The notes below the pieces were generated by a model. The model ran no database searches. It was not told the origin of the DNA and was given only the letters and a program-made list of their open reading frames with translations. From positions 13,669,001 to 13,733,000 of the forward strand of contig NC_083382.1 in NCBI RefSeq assembly GCF_031755915.1: a stretch of 64,000 nucleotides of DNA, written 5' to 3'. This document shows positions 1-12,357 of this stretch, one piece after another. The translations under genes were made by a program, and so were the position numbers. How positions within the stretch are numbered: the first letter of the stretch is position 1; each line of letters begins with the position of its first letter. The stretch is from Ziziphus jujuba. Its lineage: Eukaryota > Streptophyta > Magnoliopsida > Rosales > Rhamnaceae.

Positions 1-690
1 GACAGATATAATTCGGTTAGATCAGTTAACAGTTATATTGAATAAATATCATATCATGTGGGTGGTGTAAGGACCACGAGTTCTAGTAACACCAATATAA
101 ATGTAAGTATGTAATTCTTGAATAACATAGAAAATGAATAATAAGAAAAAGAAAAGAAAAAAGAAATTCATAAAAATTCTTGAATAACATAGTGGATGAA
201 TAATAATTCTTGAATTACAATTTTTTTTTATAAAAATTTAAATTATTCGAATATGAATATGGATTATCATTATATTTATATTTGCAATAAAAAATAAATT
301 TTTTTTTTTTTTGCTCTGAAAAAAAAAAAATTGTTTCTGACAATAATGAAGGGGTGGATCATATGTGGGTCAGTTTCTTTCATTGGGCATGGGCTAAGTA
401 GATCTTAGTTCATTAAATATTGGTGAATTATTGAATTATATGTGATCTGTGTTTTTGATGCCAATGAGGACACAAAGATATGAATGTTAAGTAACTAGCG
501 ACCATTGATGCACTTGCACTAAAAAATTATTTGTTTCTGAAACTGGAATTTAATGCATGCAATATGAACTTTCATGAAGCTTTAAGAATGTAGGCATTAC
601 ATGTTTGAATAAATAGCCCATTAAATTGGAAGTATCATTTTCATTGGGTGAGAAATAAGGAAAGCAAAAATATTACATATACTATATCAG
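1..690. repeat. Segmental duplication block A (upstream region of WSD copy 1)
   Basis: The DNA upstream of WSD copy 1 reappears at 13698-14287 in the same orientation, beginning with the same GACAGATA-AATTCGGTTAGATCAG stretch. It is AT-rich, contains no gene, and presumably carries the promoter of copy 1. The only TATA-like string near the gene, about 692-701, is too close to the ATG to be the core promoter, so the transcription start is not placed. Confidence 0.8.
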
Positions 691-706
691 TGAGTATATA
701 TAAGAA

Positions 707-3700
707 ATGGAGTTTGAGGGAGAAATGCTAGAGCCAGTGAGTCCACTTGGACAGTACTGCAATAGCTCTGTGCTATCAATATCAGTACTTGCTGTTTTGG
801 AGATTGGAACTCCTATTGATGATTCACAAACCATTTCACTTATAAGGGATCTTTTACTTCCTATCCATCCACGATTCTCCTGCATCATGGTTCTTTTTCT
901 TTCCTTTTACTAGTAATTAATTTTTTTTGATTCTTTAGAAACATTTTTCTCCAGTTATAGCATGAATGTTATAGTTTTAGTAATAAATAAATGAATAAAT
1001 AAAAAATAAATATAGGGGTACGTAATTATGTTGTGCTTTATAACTCTTAATTTACTGACTTGAACTTCATTACCTGAATTTTTTTAACAACAATGTGGTG
1101 ATAGAAAAAAAAAAAAAAAATTAGAGGTAACTAGCTACATTTTACTCCCTAAATTATTTATTTTTATTTTTATTTTTTTTGGGACTTTGGATAACTACAA
1201 AAACCCCTTTACACTGCATATTTTATTTTTCTATCAGTTTAGCCAAAATTTTGCAACTTTCCATAACAAAATTAGCAAAATTAATCGTAGACAGTATAAA
1301 ACTAAAATAAAACGAACTGTTTTAAATAGTGTTACAAGATTAATTGTACATAGTTAATTTCAAATTCATCTCACAAAGCTCGTGAGTGGAGGTTTAGCCT
1401 TAATTATGCATATGTACAAGTTAATTAATACTTCATATAGCTATCTTCTTTATATGTTGGTAATTTATACAAGTGAACTTGAAATTAAGCAGGTTGGTGG
1501 AGTAAATGAATACAAAAAATGGAAAAAAGTTGAAGTAAAGATTGAAGATCATGTTCATGTCCCAATATTTCCTTCTGGTCTTTCTATTGAATCATATGAT
1601 AGATATTTTGATGACTATGTATCAAAGATAGCACTTGAAAGGTTTCCACAGGACAGACCTCTATGGGAAATTCATATAATCAAGTACCCAACAAGCAATG
1701 CAGCTGGAAACGTTATATTCAAGCTTCACCATGCGCTTGGTGATGGCTATTCTCTAATGGGTGCTCTTCTTTGTTGTCTGCAAAGAGCTGACAATCCTTC
1801 TATTCCATTGACATTTCCTTCGCGTAAACGAACAGAATTTGATGGCGATTGTAATCGAAGTTTATTTTCTTTTGTGCCCAAAATCTGCTCAGCCATTTTT
1901 AACACTGCAATGGATCTCAGTTGGAGCATCATCAAAAGCAATTTGATTGATGATGAGATAACACCAATTAGAACTGGAACTTATGGAGTTGAGTTTTTGC
2001 CAATTACAATAACTAGCTTGACTTTGTCTCTTGATCAGATCAAATCAATCAAGTCCAAGCTTGGAGCGGTAAGAGTATCAATTAATTTCTACATTTTTTT
2101 TTTTTATGAGATCTCGTTTATATTTTTTTCCTATAGTTACTTATCATATACATATGGAAATTTTGTCTATGTTAGATTGATTTGGCTTTCTTAATTAATT
2201 CATATTCTTAATCTAAATTTGATTTAATGCAAAGTTTTGGTTTAAAAATTTCTATTTTTATAGCCGTCCATATGATTATTGATATGATGTCATTTCATTT
2301 AAAAAGTAGTTTTTTTTTTAAATTTAATTATTTTGTATGTTTGCTATTATTTTTTCAAGTGGACTATCACCGTATTATTAGTTACCAGGAATAATAAGAT
2401 AGAAAGGGGAAAAAAAAATGGTAGAAAATATTTATATTATATTACTAGTAAACTAAAAAAAAATGCTAAATTTGATTTAATGCAAAGTTTTGGCTTAAAA
2501 AATTCTATTTTTATAGCGGTCCATATGATTATTGATATGATGTCATTTCATTTAAAAAGTAGTTTTTTTTTTCTTTTTAAATTTAGTTTATTTTGTCTGT
2601 TTGCTATTATGTTTTCAAGTGGACTATCACTGTATTATTAGTAACCAGGAATAATAAAGATAGAAAGGGAAAACAAATGGTAGAAAATTTTTATATTATA
2701 TTACTAGTAAACTAACTATTTTATACTATTTACTAATTTTTCCATGATATAAAGTTTTTTAGAACAAGGATGAAGATGATTAAGTTTAGCCATTACCTTA
2801 AATATTATACATCTAAAACTGTTTCTCTTTGTTAATAATGCACTTAAATTATTGATGGAGATAAAAACGAATAAACCCCATAATTTGGATGGAATATATC
2901 TATATATATATATATACCCACACATATATACCAAGTGCATATAACTCATTTTTTTCATGTTCTTCCTCAAGAATAATTTTAATAAAATTACTAATTACAA
3001 GAAGGAAAATGGGTGGATAAAATTATTTACTATATATATCATTATTATTATTATTATTGCAGACAATAAATGATGTGGTTTGTGGAATTGTATTCTATGG
3101 AACTCGGCTATACATGCAAGAGATTAACCAGAAATCAAGCAATTCTCGTTCAGCAGCATTGATGGTGCTAAACACAAGGATGATTGGAGGAGATTACAAA
3201 TCCATCAAGGAAATGTTGAATCCTGACAACAAAATGCCATGGGGAAACAAATTCTCTTTCATGCATATTGCAATTCCCAAATTAAAAGAATGTCCAAGTC
3301 CACTAGACTTTGTTTGGCATGCACAAAAAATTGTCAAGAGAAAAAGGAGATCTCTGGTTGTTTACTTGAATAGTTTGCTTGTGGAGGTTGTGAAGAAACT
3401 TAGAGGTCCTGAGGTGGGTGCAAATATGATATTATTTTGTGAAAAAAAAAAATAATACAAACTTTTATGAATAATGGTAATCAAGACAGTTTAATTTTCT
3501 CAAGGTTATAATTAATTAACCACAAATTTTATATAATTTAAGACTTAATTTACATAATGCTTCTTCTTCAAATTGCCAAAAAAAAAAAAAAAAAAAAAAA
3601 TTACAAAAAATTTTTGTTCAAGTCATTTTCTTTTCGAGCACATGAAACTTGTTTCTTGACATAATAATTGTGGTTGTTATTGCAGGCGGCTGCAACATAC

Positions 3701-3837
3701 GTGTTCAAAAAATTAAACAGGTCAAGTATGTCAATCTCAAATCTGATTGGTCCAGTGGAACAAATGACTCTGAATAATCATCCTGTTAAAGGTTTATACT
3801 TTGCAGCTCCTGGCATACCTGAGGTACTTCTATATAT

Positions 3838-3873
<36 letters not shown>

Positions 3874-4260
3874 ATTGACAGCATAATTTTTTCCATTAAT
3901 ATTGGAAGTTTAAAAATTTAAATTCGAATCATTCTGTGAAAAAATTCTGGCTTTGCCGTTAAATTGTTTCCATAGAGACTATTGATAACATACAATTAGC
4001 TTGTTATGTATAATATGTACTTGTGAATTACTTTATTATTATTTTGTGATTTTAATTATATTAATTTATACAAAACTTTTGGCTAATTTGGGGTCTTTTA
4101 GGATTATGGTGTTACGATTATGAGCTATTCAGGCCAGCTGAGGATTGTGTTTAAAATGGTAAGAAAGCATGTAGATCCACATAAACTCAAATCATGTGTC
4201 CAAAATGCCTTTGAAAGCATTCGTGAAGCTGCAGATAAATTTCCTCCAAGGAAAAATTAA
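707..4260 (+). CDS. WSD1-like wax ester synthase/diacylglycerol acyltransferase, copy 1 (intact)
   Basis: Five exons with GT-AG borders, all in phase 0: 707-889, 1493-2068, 3063-3413, 3686-3823 and 4102-4260, giving 468 aa, close to the roughly 480 aa usual for the family. The N-terminal half carries the acyltransferase motif HHALGDG in exon 2, after the PLWEIHIIKYP stretch. Exon 3 opens with TINDVVCGI, the family's second conserved block. Exons 4-5 hold the C-terminal WES_acyltransf-like domain (ISNLIGPVEQM, then the SYSGQLRI segment). The ATG is the first codon matching the EPVSPLGQY N-terminus shared with copies 2 and 3. Plant members esterify acyl-CoA with long-chain alcohols (wax esters) or diacylglycerol at the ER. 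Intron 2 carries a tandem duplication. The exon structure is inferred by comparing the three copies; nothing looks broken. Which substrate it prefers cannot be read from sequence. Confidence 0.9.
2213..2715. repeat. Tandem duplication inside intron 2 of WSD copy 1
   Basis: Two adjacent direct copies of about 245 bp (2213-2455 and 2466-2715). Both start CTAAATTTGATTTAATGCAA, share a CCATATGATTATTGATATGA segment and end ACTAGTAAACTAA. They differ by a few substitutions and small A/T-run indels, so the event is fairly recent. No splice site of the gene is touched. Confidence 0.85.
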
Positions 4261-4409
4261 ATGATGAAATATTGAGAAAATAAACCAAATTACATATAAT
4301 GATTGTGATGCTAGTTGTATGCTACGTATCGTTTTATTACTTGTAAGTGTCAAATTAATGTTGTCGTTTCAAGCCAAAAAAAGAAGAAAGTATATGCTAT
4401 GTTCTGTTA

Positions 4410-5590
4410 ATGTTTCCTTCATATTATTTGATGATCCATCTTACATGAACTTGTTTGTTGATGGATTATTAATTAATTGTGTAATTCAATTATTTATATA
4501 TATCTATATATATTATCTATTCCATCAAATAAGGTAAAGTGTCCTCATTTTGTCAAATATCAATTCAACATGAATTTGTTTATATAATTTTTCATAGGGA
4601 ATATTTCATTTATGCCTCATTAGATTTGGGTCAAATATAAAAATATATTTTAAGTTTTGAAAAAGTCATTTACACTCCTTGAAACAGTCTAAATTTATCC
4701 TTATATCCTTCTAAAGCTAAGTTATTTTTAAATTTCTTTTTTTTTTGTTTGCAATAATTAATTTGAAAACTTTTAACTTTTTTTCTTTATTTGTAATTAA
4801 ATTTTATTTAAACTCTATAATAATTTTTTTAAATATATGATAATTTTAATTACATAAACTTGTTTATGTAAGTTATTTATTTGACAAATATCTTTAGTTA
4901 AATATATTTGAAAAATTATAATATACTCAGTTAAATTGAAAAATTATAACACACTCAGTTAAATATATTTAATAATTATAATAAATTTTAATATATGAAG
5001 TTAATATATTTGACAAATTATTACTTAATTTGGAAAGCTTATTTAATTAAAATCATCATATAGTGTTTTTTTAAATGAAAAGATATCACATAATTAAAAT
5101 AAAATTAATTAAAAATATAAATTAATTAAACTTTCAAGTCTTCAAATTAATTTTTGCAAAATTTTGAAAAAAAATTAATTTTTGCATAACTTAAAAAAAA
5201 AGACATTTAAATGCAATTCAATTTTACTAGTGTATGAGTGTAACATAGTTTGTTATTAGGAGGTGGGAATGATTTTTTCAAAACCTAAAAGATATTTTTG
5301 TATTTATCCTGTACTCGAAGGATGTAGATGAATTTTTTTTTTCTTATATTTAAATTCTAGTGTAAAAGGCTACTAGTAACAATAATTTTTTTTTCCTCTC
5401 TTAGATCACAAAGTAAAAACAACATTTTGAATGAAATAGATATGTAAATGCAAGATCAAATAAAATAAAATAAAATAAAATAAATATTAAAGTGATATAA
5501 AGAAAAGGGACTACAAAATTATAAATAAGAATTAAAAAAGGGCCAATGAGTAGGACCCAAGGGGGAGAGAAATCCGTGGTGTTCATGTTG
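4410..5590. repeat. Segmental duplication block B (downstream of WSD copy 1)
   Basis: AT-rich DNA following the copy 1 stop codon. It aligns along its length, with substitutions and small indels, to 14296-15545. Shared landmarks are TTATTTGATGATCCATCTTA near the start, GGGTCAAATATAAAAA in the middle and AAAGTAAAAACAACATTTTG near the end. No gene is recognised. Confidence 0.8.
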
Positions 5591-5599
5591 GGTTGGTTA

Positions 5600-7755
5600 G
5601 GTGGACTCTTCGTTTTATTGGGCTAAAAGAAATATGTTTGAGAACCAAGGCCCAATAACTTTTATTATTATTATTTGATATTTGTTTATATATTTACAAA
5701 CAAAAAATAAAGGCATAAACATATTCTTATCAATACGTCAAATGCTATATGTCACACATCAATTAGTGAATAAAAACTAAAATCACACATCAATAATTGT
5801 CAAATATAAATGTTTCCAATTAAGAAACTACATAAACAATAACCACCCTAAATACTCATCAACTACACACTCATTTAAAAAAAAAAAAAAAAAGAAAAAA
5901 AGAAAAAAAAAGAAGCTATATACTCACATACTCTTCCATTAACGAGATCAATAATTACCTAAACTCACTCAACATGAGCCACTCTCAACGCTCATCAATT
6001 ATTTCATCCCTCTCCGCCAAATTCATAATATCAATTAGTGAAAATTTGCTATTAGATTGTTTTAAAAAAAATTTATATTCTGAAAAATTTATATTCTTAT
6101 TTGAACCTCAATTAAATGCAATGTATACTTTGCAATTCAAATTACAGAATAGATTTTACCTTTTTCTTAAAAAAAAAAATTTGAAAAATGTCATTTGCAA
6201 GCATTGGTAATTTATTCCAAAGTTATTGTTAACTGGCAAATGATAGAGATTCTTTTTTTTTTCTTTCTTTTTTTTAATAAAAAAAAGGCTAATTTAATTA
6301 TCATGTCAATTGCAGTTTTATCGATGATGATTATTCATGATGACAAATGACAAAATTCAAAAATATTAGTGGAAGTCTAGTTAATTATGCCTTGCCAAGC
6401 AGTCTTTCCTTGAACCATGATGTATATGGATTCCATCTTTTCTAAGATAATAAAATTAAAAATAAATATATTAAATGCATCTTTGATATTTTTATAGATT
6501 GTTATCTATATGATAGAGAAGTTGAAAAAATTTGTAAAGCATATTTCATGATTCTATTTAAAATCTAATTAATTAATTATGTGTAATCTACTTTTCCTTT
6601 TTAAAAACTAAAAACAGTTTGTAACATCTATATGTTTTCTCCTTTTGAAAAATAGATTATAGTTTTGATAAGGCTTGTTTTGTTAAGTCATACTATGTAA
6701 CAAACCATCTAAAAAGTGTGTTTTATTTATTTATTTATTTATTTTAATTAATTAATTTATTTATTGCATTAATTTACTAAAATTTTTAACTAAAATCATC
6801 TGTGTTTCTAATATGGTAAAAAAAAAAAAAATTTAAAATTAACAATCTACAAATTGGTCTATGATTCAATCAATAAATACATATATAAACATATATTGAT
6901 AACAGAAATAGAAATAGAATATTCAAACTTTGAATTTTGCTTTGGAGAAAATAATAATTTTTGCCACTATAAATCAAACTTTTAGTTAGATGATGACCAG
7001 CTTGTTGGCTAGTAAAAGGTTAGCCAAATTTCTCAATTAATTCTTTTATATCTACCATCTGAAATATAAAATTTTCAATTGTTTTTCTATTTTTTTGCGA
7101 CAATAATTTTTTAAATTAATTTTTATTTATTATATTTGTAGATTTGTTCCAATAACAAAATAATTCAGAATACATTTTCAAATTTTGAATCCAACCATAT
7201 TTGTGTGAAATCCCTTCCTTTTAGTTTATAATAAATAAATTAATATCCCTCCAAAAAAATAAATTATATATGATCTTAGAAGGACGAAATGAAAATTGAA
7301 ACTCCACTTGGTCCCAAAAACCTTGTGGGATTGGCAAAAACAATTAAATGCTGTGAGGGGGAGGGCGTTAAATAAGAAAGGGATCAACCATCGTTGTGTG
7401 AGATTAAATTAATATCTGAATATGCAAGTGGGATTATGATATATATGGAAAAAAAGAAAAAAAAGAAAAAAAAAAAAGAATGCAAGTGGGATTGAATGCC
7501 ACATCAATAATAATGTTCAACTTTATCCTCCAATCATGCCAGACAAACAATATTTTCTCTCTCTTTCAGAAAAGAAAAAAATAAAAAAAATTGTCACTTT
7601 TTATAAGTCATTTTTAAGGTCAATTTGGTTGAAATGTATGCCTTTAAAAAAAAAAAACATTTTGCATTTTGTCCATTTTCTAGATTCAATTATATGAAAA
7701 ATGAAAACAAAAAGAAAAATTGCAACAAAAAAAAATTTGAAAATATTTATGTAAA
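5600..7755. repeat. Segmental duplication block C, first copy
   Basis: Gene-free AT-rich block that aligns to about 25660-27970; its right part also aligns to 39637-40460. Landmarks are GGCCCAATAACTTT, TCATCAACTACA with a following A-run, GATGACCAG-TTGGCTAGTAAAAGGTT and CCTTGTGGGA. Short reading frames inside it (for example 5974-6210) are not conserved in the other copies, so I do not call them genes. Alignment ends near 7755. Confidence 0.8.
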
Positions 7756-8800
7756 TCCAACTTGAACTTTGTACAAATTTCATTCCACAGCTTACAGTAA
7801 ATCCAGAGCTTAGAATAAATCCAACTTTAACCTTTCATAGTACTCTGTCTCAAACTTCAGATGATGCACTTTGTTGTTTTACAGCCTTCACATTGTAAAG
7901 CATGGTTAGCTTAATAATCAATTCTAAGAGTTCCCTTTTTTTCTCTTTATAGGCATTTGCCAAAGATAAAACACCAGGGGAAATACTGTTCTTTAACTTC
8001 AATAATATCCCATCTTTTGCAGAACATTGACAAAAACCCTGAATTTTAAACTAAAATCTGCTTTTGAAAAGCTCTGGAAACAAGGGAGATATAGAAATGG
8101 AAACATCTCTAATATTGTTGGCATTGTCAATTCATTCTACTGACAATGCCATATAAACATGGGTTGTAATTCAAAGTTAATTTCTCTCAGTTTTCATATT
8201 CTGTTCTTATTTTATTCATTGAGCCTTTCTAATGTTTATCCACCCTTCAACAATGGCATAAAATAAAATAAAATAAGCAATTCAAATTTTAAATTTGCTT
8301 GATTTCAAGAATTAAGAACTAACCACTATTTCTCTGAACAAAATATCACTAGCTCAAACATGCTCATAGACACGGACTTCCATTAAAGTTTAATAGTAGA
8401 TAAGCAATACCACACATTCCAGTACTGGTTCAGCTGTAAATGGTGAGGAATTGATGCAAAAATTCAATCTTTAATCATTTTCAAATGAAAAAGAAAAAGG
8501 AAAATTAGAAAAAGAGAATCAACGAAAGGGATTATAGCATACCGGATTGGATGAACTCATTAGCAAACGGAGAAGAAACCCTAAAAGGTTGATGGGCCCT
8601 CCGATGAAGGTGAATTTGATAGGTCGATTGCAGAAGGGAAAGAAAGGGAAGGAATTTTTTTTATTTTTTTTATTTTTTTAGGGAAAGATGACAAAAACGA
8701 AGAAAGAGAGAATTTTCCAAGGGAAATCGATGTATTGCCAAGATGGGTTTTCTCAGATGACAAGGAGGTCTCGAAATTTCTTCTTTGGTTTTTCATTTTC
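7756..8800 (-). pseudogene. Orphan 5' UTR and first exon of an unidentified gene
   Basis: On the - strand, 8800-8561 reads like a plant 5' UTR (CT-rich, then AACCTTTTAGGGTTTCTTC). It is followed by ATGAGTTCATCCAATCCG (8560-8543, MSSSNP) and a good splice donor GTATGC. The remaining sequence down to 7756 looks like intron, with no second exon before the block C breakpoint. It is best read as the 5' end of a gene carried here by duplication or transposition. The product is not recognisable from six residues. The open frame 8581-8796 lies in the putative UTR and is probably not translated. Confidence 0.35.
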
Positions 8801-8999
8801 TTTTTTTTTTTTTAATTCGGAAAATATAATTTAAATTCTCTCTTCCACTCTTTACCTTGGATTTTTACATCTTTTTTTTAAAGGTATGTTTCATTTTTTA
8901 CCTTCATATTAGCCGTAATCATAATTTATTAGTTCTTCAAGATTTCTTTATTTTTCTATAAAAAAATAAAATAAAAATATAAAAAAGATTTTGATACCC

Positions 9000-9735
9000 T
9001 TAACCGATAATGCATAGAAATTCAAACGCTGTAAACCAATTTTAAAGGAAAAATAAATTATAGGATAAATTTTTATGGCAGTTTAGCACGCAACCATCTA
9101 AACATGTAATGTTGGATGATGTATTTATTTTTTTCCCAAAGTTGCAACTATTAGGAGGGACATAATTAATTTTTATAAATCATCCAATATTAGGTACAAG
9201 AACACACTTTGCAAGCTTTGCCTATTTAGTCAAATTCACATTTTCAGATTAAATGTTGCTAGATGATGTATTTTGTTGGGCCCTCAAATACCAATTTGGG
9301 TATTCACATAAGCTCATTTACATGTTCAATAATCATTCTTCCTCGTTTAGAAAAATGAACTTTTATTACTGTCTCTCATCTAAAGAAATCTCCCATTCAC
9401 CCCCAAAGTGCATATAGGACGAAGCAACTATTTCTCCAAAAAATTGTAATTGTTAGGAGGGGTGCAATAAATTCTTATTAATCATCTAGTATCAAAACCA
9501 AGAACACATTTTTGAGACTGTGCACATTTAATCGAGTTTACATCTTTAGGCTAAATCCTGTTAGATGACCAACAATAACATTAGTAAATGCATATAAGAT
9601 TTTAAGTGTTATAAACATCTGATGCCATCATTCCACTGTTGCCTAGTGTAACATTTACCTTTGTTATTGATTAATCCTCAATTTCTCAAAAAGAAATAAG
9701 CATGATAACATACAACTCATAGATCCATCCATTTA

Positions 9736-9766
<31 letters not shown>

Positions 9767-10037
9767 GAGGTTATTATCTGAAAAAACAATGAATTGCCTT
9801 GCCTTAGTAGTTAATCTCTTCTTTATTAATATTTTCCCATTTATTGCCATTTAATTATGTAGCTGCTGCTAATACTTTATACATCTATTTGCATACAATG
9901 TATTAATTAATGCTACAGTTTATTACTCAATAATTTATTGTCGAATTTTTTGGTACCAAGTACAAAGCTGGTATATGCCAAAATGCTAGGCTGTCAAGTT
10001 ATGAATGCTGCTAATTCTCTTCCTATTCAATAACCGT
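9000..10037. repeat. AT-rich intergenic DNA with a diverged direct repeat
   Basis: No gene is visible. About 9136-9270 and 9433-9568 are diverged direct copies. Shared order: TTAGGAGGG, ATCATC(C/T)A, AAGAACACA, then TTTA(G/A)TC(A/G)A and a closing T-GATGA stretch. A short (TA)n run lies at 9738-9759. The direct repeats may be the remains of an LTR pair, but no TG...CA ends are clear. Confidence 0.45.
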
Positions 10038-10047
10038 TTTATATTTA

Positions 10048-11251
10048 GGTTTTTTACATCAATATGCTCTGAGTTTTTGTCATTTTTGCAATTTGCTCCC
10101 CAACTTTTATATTTGTCATCTTTATCGCATAATCTTTGTGGATGGTGGTGCCCAAGATCAAGATGTTAACATTGTTTAAGTTTTGATGTTAAAAGTCACG
10201 TCTCATGTTATCCGTGTGATCATCTTTCAGGTTTTAGAATTTAAGGGTAAGGTTTCATTTGAGAAGTGTTGAAATTTAAAAAGAAACTAATTTACAAGAA
10301 TTGGCTTGGGAATTTGTTTTTTGGAAATCAATTTCTTATGACTTATTTTTTAAAGTGTTTGGTTAGTATTAAAATATTTAGGACATACCAATAATTAATT
10401 AACTTGTATTTTAAAATTTGATGATACAATTGTCTTTTAATAAAATATATAAAATTAATTTCTTAAGAAATTTCAAAATGACATTTTTTGGAGGATTTAT
10501 TTTCCACTCTATTTTTTCATATTTTGAGATTTATTTTTTCTTGAAATCCACAATTTCAAATTCTTATTAATTTTGGCACTTTCCATGTAACACCCCGCTT
10601 TCACCGATATTGTCCCCACTTTAGCAGAACTCAGTATGGGATTTTTTGTTCAGAACTTCCTAGAGGTTACCTATCCTAGTATTGCTCTTGTTTTAACACA
10701 CTTAATTTTAGAATTTTTTCAAACCTTGAACCCAACTCTCTAAAAAGTCCACAGCTTTATAAGAGTGACTATTATTATATTTGAATTATTTCCTGATCTA
10801 CACCCGAATGAGCTTTCCAGTGTTTTACACCCATCTACACTGGTCGTCACAATCCATCTCCTTTAGGGACTAGCGTCCTCATTGGCATACTTCTGGGCGA
10901 ATACATATTCTGAACCATTTATAACATCCCACTTCCATTGGCGGACTTATTACTCTCTGCAGATATTGTCCCAAATTATTCCCTGATCTACACTCGGACA
11001 ATATGCGATTGAATACCAAGTAGCCTGCTAGTGCCTTGCATCCACCCACATTGATTGTTACATTCCAAATGAGGCCATAATTGAGTAAATTAGGTAATAT
11101 GTGACTTTTAACACCAAAACATAAACAATGTTAACATATTTTCTTTAGGCAACACCATTCATATAGACTAGAGTATAGAGGTAACAAATATAAAAATTAA
11201 GAGCCAAATTGCAAAAGTGGCCAAAGTTATTGGTCTTGATGCCAAAAACCC
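10048..11251. mobile_element. Mutator-like non-autonomous element with ~160 bp terminal inverted repeats
   Basis: About 10048-10210 reappears as its reverse complement at about 11100-11251. Landmarks are GGTTTTTTACATCAA at the left end, AAATTGCAAAA(G/A)TG inside, and GTGACTTTTAACA-CAAAAC at the inner edge. The ends are flanked by near-perfect 10 bp direct repeats, TTTATATTTA (10038-10047) and TTTATGTTTA (11252-11261). Long TIRs plus a 9-11 bp target duplication are the hallmark of Mutator-like elements. No transposase is present, so it is non-autonomous. The interior is occupied by a Cassandra insertion. Confidence 0.75.
10586..11062 (-). mobile_element. Cassandra TRIM retrotransposon (5S rRNA-derived LTR), inserted in the Mutator-like element
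   Basis: Bounded by TG...CA with a perfect 5 bp target duplication TTCCA (10581-10585 and 11063-11067). The left LTR, 10586 to about 10853, contains a degraded 5S rRNA-like segment read on the - strand (about 10653-10735). A short internal region of about 70 bp ends in a decayed primer binding site complement (CTGAACCATT for CTGATACCA). The right LTR, to 11062, has lost its 5S segment. There is no coding capacity, as expected for this family. Orientation is minus, judged by the 5S and the primer site. Confidence 0.75.
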
Positions 11252-11502
11252 TTTATGTTTAAGTTTTGGATTAAATTTAGGATTTTTGCACCATTTTTTT
11301 TTTTTTATGAATCTTATTACCAAAAAGGAGTTGTCTTATCAATTTTGTTTGAAATTGCAGTTATCACTTCATAACTCAAATTAGCATCATATTTGGTAAA
11401 AACCCAAATCTCTTAACACTATTTTTATATTCACCCATAAATGGCAGGCAACTTCCACCTGAAGCATTTTTTTAAAAATTTTTCACTTGAGACCTTAGTT
11501 AT

Positions 11503-12357
11503 TATACAACACTTCGCTTCTAGTGGTGCACTTGTCACTCTTTACCTATATTGTCTCCAATTTAGCCATTGCACCAGTATGGAGTATTTTGTTCAGAGTC
11601 TCCAATTTAGCCACTATATTCGATATGTGAATTTTTTATTTAGAGCTTTTCAATAGATCACCTATTCTAGAATTGCTCTCACTTGAATATGCTTAGTTTC
11701 AGAGTTCTTTTGAGCCATGAAGCTAATTGCTCAGAAAAAGATTTTCCAATTGGGTACAAGCCCAAATACCATTTGTAATACATCACCTCTACTGGTGGAT
11801 TTGTTACTATTTACAGATATTGTACCCAATTTAGCCACTACAATCAGTATGAGATTTTTTGTTCAGAGCTTCTCTAGAGGTCACCCATTTTAAAATTGGT
11901 CTATACTTGGGGTGATGTGGGATTGGACTCTAGATAGCCAGTCAGTACCTTGCACTCACCCACACTGGTTGTTACAACCCACCCCCTTGGGGCTCAGCTT
12001 TCTCACTAGCACACTTCCGGTCAAGTAAAGCTTTGATACTATTTGTAACACCACATTTCCATTGGCAGATTTATTACTCTTTGTCGATATTGTTCCCAAT
12101 TTAGTCATTGCACTTTATTTGTAGTTTTTTGTTTAGAGCTTTCCAGGAGGTTATCCATTCTAAGATGGCTCTCACTTAAGCATGCTTCACTTCAGCATTC
12201 TTTTGAACCCTGGAGCCAACCGCTTTGAAAAGTTCTCGATGTAATGAGAGTAACTATAATTATATTTGAACCATCTCTTGATTTACACACAGATAATGTG
12301 AGATTGGATATTTGTTAGCCTGCCAATGCCTTGCACTCCCCCATATTGGTTGTCACA
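11503..12357 (-). mobile_element. Second Cassandra element with three LTR copies
   Basis: Three successive LTR-like units: about 11503-11773 (degenerate), 11774-11976 and 12044-12357. The last two are separated by a 67 bp internal region ending TTTGATACTATT, a decayed complement of a tRNA-Met primer site. Antisense 5S rRNA-like segments lie at about 11643-11723, 11863-11910 (truncated) and 12133-12220; the last is best preserved (CCAGGAGGTTATCCATTC, then AAGCATGCTTCACTTC). The three-LTR form suggests unequal recombination between LTRs. Nothing is coded. Confidence 0.7.

Noticed and set aside
5974..6210. 78-codon + strand frame in block C
   Set aside because: The duplicate at about 26070-26270 has stops and indels in this frame, so there is no conservation as protein.
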